Part shown: in pieces, positions 11,852-18,107 of the stretch
Position numbering within the stretch: the first letter of the stretch is position 1
Layout: every line of letters starts with the position of its first letter
DNA from: Acidobacteriota bacterium
GTDB lineage: Bacteria > Acidobacteriota > Terriglobia > Terriglobales > Acidobacteriaceae
NCBI GenBank assembly: GCA_021800255.1
Contig: JAJYZC010000026.1
Coordinates: 1 to 43,562, forward strand
DNA: 43,562 nt
Reading direction: 5' to 3'
Translations under genes and position numbers: made by a program
Notes under the pieces: generated by a model
The model's database searches: none
What the model was told of the DNA's origin: nothing
The model's input: only the letters and a program-made list of their open reading frames with translations

Positions 11852-11920
11852 GAATGCCGCGCGGCATTCCCTGCAAACTGCATTGGCGCCCGTGCGGTTT
11901 CAAGCGCCGGCCAAGCCGGC
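11852..11920 (-). repeat. Two strong hairpins between permease and isomerase genes
   Basis: Right after the permease stop codon (TAA, 11924-11922) is GCCGGC-CAA-GCCGGC (11906-11920), a 6-bp stem with a 3-nt loop. Further on, 11852-11869 is a perfect 18-base palindrome (GAATGCCGCGCGGCATTC), able to form a 7-bp stem with a GCGC loop. No T-run follows the first; an AAAACC run follows the second on the transcript strand. They may be partial terminators or RNA-stability elements setting the ratio of upstream to downstream operon products. Confidence 0.6.
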
Positions 11921-11921
11921 C

Positions 11922-12938
11922 TTACAGGCGTGAGTAGGTAATCAGCGCCAGTCCGGCCAGATAGCTGAGAAACATGGCCGTGAGCAGCCGCCCGGTTCCG
12001 CGCGGCGCCGCGGCGAACTCCTTCCAGACGAGGACGCCCCACAGAATCGCCACCACCGGCGCGGCGTTGCTCAAGGCATAAGAAACGGCCGGCCCGGCGG
12101 CGCCAACGGCCATAAAGCTCGCGCTAATACCCAGGCTCCAGATTGCGCCGCCGCAAAACCCCGCGGCGTGCGTCTTCCAGTTACCCTTCCAATAATCGCC
12201 AAACCGCGCCGGATTTCCTTCCACTGGATGGCGCATGAAAAACGGATTGAAGAGAAACGTGGTGAGGAACGCGCCGAGCGAAAAGAAGAATGCGCCGGTG
12301 AGCGGCATGAGCCTGCCCGCTCCGCCCGCGGCGAATGCGGGATCGATGGACTTGACCACCAGCCCGTAGAAGAACGCGATCAGCACGCCCGCCAGCACGG
12401 AAAGCAAAATTCCCTTTGCGCCCGGCTTTTTCACCGCGCCGGCCAAGCGCGCGTAAGCCCTCATGCTGAGGAGAATCGCCAGCGCGATCACCGCCAAGCC
12501 GGCGAAGAGCATCCGGGAATTTCCCGGATTCGTTCCGCCTTCGAGGATGACCAGAATGAAGTTGAACACTATGCCCAGCACCCACGCAATGCCACCGCCA
12601 ATCGGAAATCCGATGGCCATACCCGCCACGGCGATGGCCGCCACCAACAGCAGGTTGCCGAGGTTCCACACCGCGCCTCCCAGCAGCGCCCATGTGATGC
12701 TTGCCGCGTCGGCCTGCGCCAGATCGGCGAAGAACGTTCGCCCCGCCGGTCCAAGCGAACCGAGCGTGAGGGCGGCAAGAAGCGACGCGAGCACCAGTCC
12801 GGCCACAAAGTCCCAGTAGTAGAGCTCGAATCGCCAGGCGCGCGCCGCCAGCTTTTGCGTATTAGCCCACGATCCCCAGCAGATCATGGTGAGCACGCAA
12901 AGAACCACCGCTATGGGGTAGCTGTGGATGGTCAGCAT
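11922..12938 (-). CDS. GRP/RhaT-like DMT-superfamily sugar permease
   Basis: A 338-residue inner-membrane protein with about ten hydrophobic segments. It resembles glucose/rhamnose uptake (GRP, RhaT) and ureide-permease-like DMT transporters: a first helix with CWGSWANTQKLA, a glycine-rich GMAIGFPIGGGIAWVLGIVFN, and a final ISASFMAVGAAGPAVSYALSNAAPVVAILWGVLVWKE. It most likely imports the monosaccharide that the neighbouring isomerase converts. Its ATG (12938) overlaps the kinase stop by 7 bp, so the two are probably translationally coupled. Multidrug or ureide specificity cannot be excluded from sequence, but the operon context makes a sugar the best guess. Confidence 0.88.
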   Translation of the reverse strand: MLTIHSYPIAVVLCVLTMICWGSWANTQKLAARAWRFELYYWDFVAGLVLASLLAALTLGSLGPAGRTFFADLAQADAASITWALLGGAVWNLGNLLLVAAIAVAGMAIGFPIGGGIAWVLGIVFNFILVILEGGTNPGNSRMLFAGLAVIALAILLSMRAYARLAGAVKKPGAKGILLSVLAGVLIAFFYGLVVKSIDPAFAAGGAGRLMPLTGAFFFSLGAFLTTFLFNPFFMRHPVEGNPARFGDYWKGNWKTHAAGFCGGAIWSLGISASFMAVGAAGPAVSYALSNAAPVVAILWGVLVWKEFAAAPRGTGRLLTAMFLSYLAGLALITYSRL

Positions 12939-14437
12939 GACCGGCTGCCTTCTTTCTCTTCCCAGCGCAGCCGCGCACGTCTTACCGCCAACCGCCAGCC
13001 CGCGCGCAACTGTTCCCGCCGGCCGGCATGCATTCGCGGCTCAAATACCTCCACGGTCTTCGGCAGCGTTGCCCAATCGTTATGCGACTTCCACCACCCC
13101 AGCGCCATGCCGGCAAGCAGCGCCGCGCCGCGCGCGGAGAGATCCTTCTGCGCGGACCTGTGCACGGGCCGCCCAATCACGTCGGCCTGCATTTGCATCA
13201 ATGCGCGGTTGCAGGTTGCTCCGCCATCGGCGAGCAACACCGGCAGTTTTAGGCCGGCAGTATCTTCCATAGCTTCCAATACGTCCGCCACCTGAAACGC
13301 GATTGCGTCCAAGGCCGCGCGGGCCAGGTGCGCCGCGGTGTGCGAGCGCTCGAGGTTCGCTACGATTCCGCGCGCGGCTTGGTCCCAGTGCGGCGCGCCG
13401 AGTCCAACCATCGCGGGCACAAGAATAAGTCCCGCGGCGCCGTCTACGCTTGCGGCCAGCGCCGCTGCGTCTTCCACCGGCCGTGATGAACCGAGAAACT
13501 CGCCAACCCACTGCAACGCTGCGCCGCTCATAGCAATGTTGCCTTCCAGCGCATACCGCGCACCGCCCGGCTCCGACCACGCAACCGTGCGCGCCAACTG
13601 CTTCGCTTCAGCAACCAGCCCGGAGGTAAGCATCATCAGCGACGAGCCTGTTCCATAGGTTGCCTTCACTGTGCCGGGAGCATACGTGCCGTGGCCCACG
13701 AACGCCGCGTGGGAATCGCCCACCGCGGCCACTACCGGAACTCCGGCGAGCGCCCGCATAGCCGAGCACTCTCCGAACACACTGCTCGAAGGCTTGACCT
13801 CGGGGAGGGCGGCGCGCGGAATCCCGAAGACCTTCAGCAGTTCATCGTCCCACGCCAGCGATTCTAGACTTAGCAGCGCGGTGCGCGAGGCGTTGGTGTG
13901 ATCGGTGGCGTGTAAGCAGCCGCCGGTGAGCTTATAGAGGATCCACGCATCGACAGTGCCCAGATGCAGCTCGCCGGCCGCGGCCAGTGAGCACAGCTCC
14001 GGCCGCTGGTCGAATACCCATGCCCACTTGGTCGCGCTCAGGAGCGGATCGAGCGGCAATCCGGCGATGGACTGAAGCGAAGATGCGGACCCGCGAAGCC
14101 GCGCGCACACAGATGCAGAGCGGCGGCACTGCCAGGAGATGGCATTGCCCACAGGCTCGCCGGTACGCCTCCAAAGCAGAGCCGTCTCGCGCTGGTTGCT
14201 GAGAGCCAGGCCGGCAATGCCGGCTCCATGCGAGGCCGCATGGGCCGCGCACTCCCCGGCAACCCGGCAAACCGACTGCCACAGCGCCAGCGGGTCCTGC
14301 TCCATGCGGCCAGCCTGGGGCTGCAGCAATTCAAGCGGCGCCGATGCGCGATAGACAGACTGCCCCTCACGGTCGACCAGCAGCGCTTTGGTGCTGGTCG
14401 TGCCCTGGTCGATCGCCAGTATCCATGCATCCGTCAA
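12932..14437 (-). CDS. FGGY-family carbohydrate kinase, glycerol-kinase-like with altered substrate pocket
   Basis: A 501-residue ATP-dependent sugar kinase closest by eye to GlpK: AIDQGTTSTKALLVD, ALSNQRETALLW, GTVDAWILYKLTGG, TNASRTALLSL, ATYGTGSSLMML, ALEGNIAMSGAALQWV, VPAMVGLGAPHWD and LLADGGATCNRALM. The catalytic Asp is D241 (AAVGDSHAAF), and R83/E84 of the polyol pocket are kept. The position equivalent to E. coli GlpK Tyr135 is Leu (DPLLSATK rather than DPYFSGTK), and GDQQ is replaced by GDSH, so glycerol is unlikely; a ketose is inferred. It starts with TTG directly after the TAG of the transketolase C subunit, with GAGGGA as ribosome site inside that gene's end, and its stop overlaps the permease start. 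Confidence 0.9.
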   Translation of the reverse strand: MTDAWILAIDQGTTSTKALLVDREGQSVYRASAPLELLQPQAGRMEQDPLALWQSVCRVAGECAAHAASHGAGIAGLALSNQRETALLWRRTGEPVGNAISWQCRRSASVCARLRGSASSLQSIAGLPLDPLLSATKWAWVFDQRPELCSLAAAGELHLGTVDAWILYKLTGGCLHATDHTNASRTALLSLESLAWDDELLKVFGIPRAALPEVKPSSSVFGECSAMRALAGVPVVAAVGDSHAAFVGHGTYAPGTVKATYGTGSSLMMLTSGLVAEAKQLARTVAWSEPGGARYALEGNIAMSGAALQWVGEFLGSSRPVEDAAALAASVDGAAGLILVPAMVGLGAPHWDQAARGIVANLERSHTAAHLARAALDAIAFQVADVLEAMEDTAGLKLPVLLADGGATCNRALMQMQADVIGRPVHRSAQKDLSARGAALLAGMALGWWKSHNDWATLPKTVEVFEPRMHAGRREQLRAGWRLAVRRARLRWEEKEGSRSC

Positions 14438-15412
14438 CTATCCCTCGTTTTCGAGCAGATCCAGCGCCACGGCTTCGATTCCCGCCGCAGTCAGCCCGAA
14501 TCGCTCCAGCAAAAACTCCGCGGTACCAGTGGGGGCAAAGACGTCGGGCAAGCCCAGGATGCGCATGCGCGCCGGATATTCTTCAGCCAGCACCTCGGCC
14601 ACGGCGCCACCTAGCCCCCCCGCAGCCAGCGCTTCTTCCGCAGTGACGATGCCGCGGGTGGTCTTGGCCGCATCCAGAACGGCCGCGCGGTCAAGAGGCT
14701 TCACCGTGCTCATATTCAGCACCCGCGCGGAAATGCCGTGCTCCGCGAGCCGGCGCGCCGCATCCAGGGCGCGCGCCGCAAGCACGCCACTTGCAATCAC
14801 CGTAACGTCGTGGCCGTCCCGCAGTAACACCGCCTTGCCGAGACGAAACTCGTAGCCATCGGCGTGTACGCGGGGCACAGGCATGCGGCTGATGCGCAGA
14901 TACATCGGTCCCTGGTGTACGAGCGAGTAGCGCATCGCCGCGGCTGTCTCTATGGGATCGGCGGGAACAACGACGGTCATATTCGGCAGGATGCGCGTCC
15001 ACGCCAGATCTTCGATAGAGTGGTGCGATGGGCCTAGCTGCCCGTAAGCCATCCCCGGCGACATTCCGCACAGCTTCACATTGGATTGGGAATAAGCCAG
15101 GTCCACCTTTACCTGTTCCATGGCGCGGCCGGTAAGAAAGCATCCCGCCCCGCACACATAGGGAATCATGCCTCCGTTGGCAAGTCCCGCGCCCACGCCA
15201 ACCATATTTTGCTCGGCGATGCCTACGTTCACAAAGCGTTCAGGGAACTTAGCCTTGAAGTGTTTGAGCTTGGCCGAAGAGAGCGAATCGTTGGCCACGA
15301 CACACACGCGAGCGTCTTTCGCCGCCATCTCCTCAAGCGCATGGATGTAGGCATCGCGGCAGTCAAAGAGCTGCGTGCCGGCGCTCGCCGGCCGTCCTGT
15401 GGCCCCGTTCAC
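14438..15412 (-). CDS. Transketolase, C-terminal subunit (split enzyme)
   Basis: A 324-residue protein carrying the pyrimidine-binding and C-terminal domains of transketolase: DAYIHALEEMAAKDARVCVVANDS, ERFVNVGIAEQNMVGVGAGLA (with the conserved catalytic Glu of the thiamine-diphosphate site), SHHSIEDLAWTRILPNMTVVVPADPIE, then TVIASGVLAARALDAARRLAEHGISARVLNMSTVKPLD. The start is GTG at 15412, giving a GTGA overlap with the TGA of the N-subunit gene. The frame upstream of it is Arg/Gly-rich shadow of that gene. With the N subunit it forms one active two-gene transketolase. Split transketolases are common in dedicated sugar operons; in this one it would act on the phosphoketose made by the next gene. 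Confidence 0.94.
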   Translation of the reverse strand: MNGATGRPASAGTQLFDCRDAYIHALEEMAAKDARVCVVANDSLSSAKLKHFKAKFPERFVNVGIAEQNMVGVGAGLANGGMIPYVCGAGCFLTGRAMEQVKVDLAYSQSNVKLCGMSPGMAYGQLGPSHHSIEDLAWTRILPNMTVVVPADPIETAAAMRYSLVHQGPMYLRISRMPVPRVHADGYEFRLGKAVLLRDGHDVTVIASGVLAARALDAARRLAEHGISARVLNMSTVKPLDRAAVLDAAKTTRGIVTAEEALAAGGLGGAVAEVLAEEYPARMRILGLPDVFAPTGTAEFLLERFGLTAAGIEAVALDLLENEG

Positions 15413-16242
15413 CAGCCCACCTCTATGTTGAGTTCCTCCGCCGCCGCCGCCAACTGCTCCCGCGTGGGTACGCCGTGGTGCCAAGCCGGCTGATTCTCGG
15501 CGAACGAGACACCTTTGCCTTTGATCGTCCGCGCAATCACGCACGAGGGTTTGCCCGGCTCGATGGGCAGATGCGCGAAGCGGCTCAGCAGCGTGTCCGC
15601 CTCGTGTCCGTCGATCTCGTCCACCGCGAAGCCGAAAGCCGACCAGCGCGCCGCCAGCGGCTCCATGCGGATGGTGTTCTCGGTAAAATCGCTCTGCTGG
15701 ATGCGGTTTCTGTCCACGATTACGGTAAGGTTATCGAGGCCGTATTGCTGCGCGGTCATGGCCGCCTCCCAATTGGACCCCTCCTGGAGTTCGCCGTCGC
15801 CGGTGAGCGCAAAGACACGCCAGGATTCCTTTCTCATGCGCGCGGCTAGCGCCGCGCCTACGGCAATGGGCAGTCCGTGCCCGAGCGGTCCCGTGTTAGC
15901 CTCCACGCCGGGAAGTCTGTTGCGGTCGGGATGTCCGTTGAGCATGGAAAGCGGATCCATATAGGTCTTCAACTGCTCGAGTGGGAAGAAGCCGCGCGCG
16001 GCCAGCGTCGAATAGAACGCACCGGAGCAATGTCCCTTGGAAAGGATGAAGCGGTCGCGCTGCGGCGATTGTGGCTCCGCGGGATCGATGCGAAGCACGC
16101 CCCCCAAATAGAGTACGGCCAGAATGTCAGCCGAAGAGAGATCGCCGCCAGTGTGCCCCATCTGTGCGTGGTAGGCCATGGTCATGGCGCTGAGCCTGAT
16201 CCAGTTTGCACATTGCCGCAGGTCGCCGTCCGGTCCCTTCAC
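15409..16242 (-). CDS. Transketolase, N-terminal thiamine-diphosphate-binding subunit (split enzyme)
   Basis: A 277-residue protein with the N-terminal domain of transketolase: MGHTGGDLSSADILAVLY, DRFILSKGHCSGAFYSTLAA, GPLGHGLPIAVGAALAAR, and the thiamine-diphosphate/Mg motif running from GDG at 148-150 (GDGELQEGSNWEAAM) to N179 (VIVDRNRIQQSDF). It starts with GTG at 16242. A -10-like TACCAT ends only 6 nt upstream and no ribosome site is present, so translation may be leaderless. It is the first gene of the catabolic series and is followed, with a 4-bp overlap, by the C-terminal subunit. Role: transfer of a two-carbon ketol unit between phosphosugars. Confidence 0.95.
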   Translation of the reverse strand: MKGPDGDLRQCANWIRLSAMTMAYHAQMGHTGGDLSSADILAVLYLGGVLRIDPAEPQSPQRDRFILSKGHCSGAFYSTLAARGFFPLEQLKTYMDPLSMLNGHPDRNRLPGVEANTGPLGHGLPIAVGAALAARMRKESWRVFALTGDGELQEGSNWEAAMTAQQYGLDNLTVIVDRNRIQQSDFTENTIRMEPLAARWSAFGFAVDEIDGHEADTLLSRFAHLPIEPGKPSCVIARTIKGKGVSFAENQPAWHHGVPTREQLAAAAEELNIEVGW

Positions 16243-16248
16243 ACGCTG

Positions 16249-16308
16249 ATGGTAACCGCTCGGTTTTGCGCGGTCAACATAAATCGTCGTTTATGCATAA
16301 TAATGCTG
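16249..16308 (-). promoter_or_regulatory. Promoter and putative operator of the catabolic operon
   Basis: On the minus strand: a -35 TTGACC (16277-16272), a 17-nt spacer, and a -10-like TACCAT (16254-16249), 6 nt before the GTG start. Upstream lie TTTATGTTGAC (16283-16273, covering the -35), a 9-nt gap and ATGCAT (16298-16293) within the perfect palindrome TTATGCATAA. A degenerate copy (ATGCTG on the plus strand, 16303-16308) sits exactly 10 bp further. The same module with the same spacing precedes the TonB receptor at 24152-24212. Confidence 0.6.
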
Positions 16309-16315
16309 ATCCGAA

Positions 16316-16333
16316 GCGGCCTTTCTTGGCCGC
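16316..16333 (-). terminator. Hairpin, possible terminator upstream of the operon promoter
   Basis: GCGGCC (16316-16321) and GGCCGC (16328-16333) form a perfect 6-bp GC stem with a 6-nt loop. It lies about 240 bp downstream of the fucosidase stop on the minus strand and just before the operon promoter elements. No uninterrupted T-run follows, so it may be only a read-through barrier. Confidence 0.35.
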
Positions 16334-16556
16334 CGGGGCAGAAATGCCGCTTCGCCTGTGGACCAGAGGCCCCGATGCCCAACCTCCGGCATGATTGCCC
16401 GGACCCGCACCGAAGAGCAGCGCCTCGAAGCGCCCGGCCAACTCCGCGGCGGCGAGGTTTTTAGCGATGATCTTGCGCCCGGTGAGGCATGTGTCGCCCA
16501 TGGGCCGCCGATGAGCAAAGAAAGTGAAGGGAATGAAAAAGAATAAGGAATCTAAA

Positions 16557-16582
16557 CCCGGCTACATGCAGCGTCAACCGGG
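16557..16582 (-). terminator. Weak stem-loop spanning the fucosidase stop codon
   Basis: CCCGG (16557-16561) pairs with CCGGG (16578-16582) around a 16-nt loop that contains the stop codon. On the minus strand the stem is followed by TTTAGATTCC and then a T-rich stretch, as in a weak Rho-independent terminator. The stem is short, so confidence is low. Confidence 0.28.
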
Positions 16583-17980
16583 CATTCCCGCGCCGTAGCG
16601 CGGCCAGAGCGCACGAATGCGGTGGTGATCCACAACCGGCGGCCGGTCGCACTGGCAGGCGACGACGGTAACCGGATGGTCCGGCGCCTGCTCCGGCAGT
16701 CCGGTAAGGCGCAGCGAAAACTCGTTCTGCGTGAACTCAACCTTCCGGCCTGTCTTGAGCAGCCGCGCAGAGAGCACCTTTGCATTGAGACCCCCAACCG
16801 CGACCACCGCAGGCGGCCTGAAGAATTTGAGCCACTGGGCAGCCGGCGTATGCGCGGGCCAGAAATACACGTGGATGTAAAGCGTATTCCCCTGGCGCGT
16901 GAAGTTGTCATAGTTGCCGAAGCTGATCGATGCGCCGCCTTGGGTTCCGTAGATGGCTTCCCCATTGGTGGCCAGCCAGCGCCCCATCGTCTCCAGCGTG
17001 CTCACCTGTTGCGGCGGGACGGTGCCGTCGGGCTCCGGCCCAATGTTGAGCAGAAAGTTTCCGCCCTGCTGCGCGCAGGAGGCCAGATCGTTGAGCAGAA
17101 TCCGCGGCGATTTGAACTCCTGATCGGCGCGCTGATAACCCCAGCCCAGATTCATCGTTTGGCACGACTCCCAGGCGCGATGCGCCGCTTGAATCTTGTG
17201 CTCCGGCGTGGAAAAGTCGCCGGGGAGGCCGTTGCGATTGTTGACAATAATCTCCGGCTGAAGCGTGAAGACCATGCGGTTCATGCGGCCGGCCTCCCAC
17301 TGCTCAGGCGTAAGCGGCCAAGGCTCGTCATACCAGAGGATGTCGATTTTGCCGTAGTGAGTGAGCAGCTCGCGCAGCAACCCGAATGTATAGGCCACAA
17401 AACGCTTGCGGGCCGCCGGGCTGGTCTTGCATACCGCTCCGTCCGGATGGTGCCAGTCCATCAGCGAGTAGTAGAAACCGATGCGCAGTCCTTCGGCGCG
17501 CGCTGCCTCCACAAACTCACGCACCAGGTCGCGTCCGGGGCCCTGCCGCACGGCGTTGTAGTTCGTCAGCTTGGTGTCCCACAGGCAGAAGCCCTCATGA
17601 TGCTTGGTGGTGAGCACCACATACTTCTGCCCGGCGCGTTTGGCTAGGCGCACCCACTGGCGCGCAAAATCCGGGTTGGGCTTCAGGTGCTCAGCCAGCA
17701 ACTGATACTGAGGAATGGGAATCCCTTCCGACTCCATTGCCCACTCCTGCTGGCCGATGAGGCTGTAAAGCCCGTAGTGAATGAACATGCCGAAGCGCGC
17801 CTGTTCCCACCACGCCAGGCGCCGCGCGCGTGTCTCCTCCTGGTAAGCAAAATCGTTTTGGCTGGCGGCGGTGGGCGCGGCTGCCGTCCTCTGCGCGAAG
17901 GCGGCGGGAACGGCCGAAGCGAGCGCGCCGGCGCCGGCGAATTTCACAAAACTGCGGCGTGAGACCGGTTCAAATACCAT
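16574..17980 (-). CDS. Exported alpha-L-fucosidase, GH29
   Basis: A 468-residue enzyme removing terminal L-fucose from glycans outside the cytoplasm. It begins with a Tat-type signal (VSRRSFVKFAGAGALASAVP). The GH29 signature is clear: WWEQARFGMFIHYGLYSL, KYVVLTTKHHEGFCLWD, RIGFYYSLMDWHHPD, and the nucleophile region DILWYDEPW with D218 as probable nucleophile. A GGNFLLNIGPEPDGTVP segment precedes the C-terminal beta domain. An AGGAG ribosome site stands upstream of the ATG at 17980. It is transcribed divergently from the GH30-like gene across 127 bp. Free L-fucose would be a product, but the adjacent operon lacks the aldolase of the normal fucose pathway. Confidence 0.95.
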   Translation of the reverse strand: MVFEPVSRRSFVKFAGAGALASAVPAAFAQRTAAAPTAASQNDFAYQEETRARRLAWWEQARFGMFIHYGLYSLIGQQEWAMESEGIPIPQYQLLAEHLKPNPDFARQWVRLAKRAGQKYVVLTTKHHEGFCLWDTKLTNYNAVRQGPGRDLVREFVEAARAEGLRIGFYYSLMDWHHPDGAVCKTSPAARKRFVAYTFGLLRELLTHYGKIDILWYDEPWPLTPEQWEAGRMNRMVFTLQPEIIVNNRNGLPGDFSTPEHKIQAAHRAWESCQTMNLGWGYQRADQEFKSPRILLNDLASCAQQGGNFLLNIGPEPDGTVPPQQVSTLETMGRWLATNGEAIYGTQGGASISFGNYDNFTRQGNTLYIHVYFWPAHTPAAQWLKFFRPPAVVAVGGLNAKVLSARLLKTGRKVEFTQNEFSLRLTGLPEQAPDHPVTVVACQCDRPPVVDHHRIRALWPRYGAGMPG

Positions 17981-18069
17981 GCTTTTCTCCTGACCGAACT
18001 GAAACCTATGTGGATGGATGCCGCGAACCTGTCCCCGCGCATGCGGCGGAGTTTTCGCATGGCGGGCGC

Positions 18070-18100
18070 TTGACAGGCGAAACCCGCGGACCTAAATAAT
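18070..18100 (+). promoter_or_regulatory. Promoter of GH30-like gene, apparently leaderless
   Basis: A perfect TTGACA (18070-18075) is followed by an AT-rich TAAATAAT. Taken as the -10, TAAATA (18093-18098) gives a 17-nt spacer and AATAAT (18095-18100) a 19-nt spacer. The element ends 7 nt before the ATG at 18108, where no ribosome site is present, so transcription would start at or next to the start codon. Confidence 0.5.
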
Positions 18101-18107
18101 CGAAGCC

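Larger units (their letters stand above)
16243..16573. other. Intergenic region between fucosidase and catabolic operon
   Basis: 331 bp without a recognisable gene. The proximal part holds the operon promoter and operator; next is a hairpin at 16316-16333. The remainder (about 16334-16550) keeps open frames on both strands, including a minus-strand frame with Ala/Gly-rich sequence beginning MGDTCLTGRKIIAKN, but nothing matches a family I know. A short unknown peptide or a decayed gene cannot be excluded. Confidence 0.5.

Noticed and set aside
11812..12042. N-terminal extension of the isomerase frame up to 12042
   Set aside because: It overlaps the permease gene, crosses two hairpins and encodes Ala/Arg-rich sequence unlike the family; the ATG at 11811 gives the expected N-terminus.
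9363..16242. Classical L-fucose catabolic operon
   Set aside because: Isomerase, kinase and fucosidase are suggestive, but there is no fuculose-phosphate aldolase or fucose mutarotase, and transketolase does not act on fuculose-1-phosphate in the known pathway.
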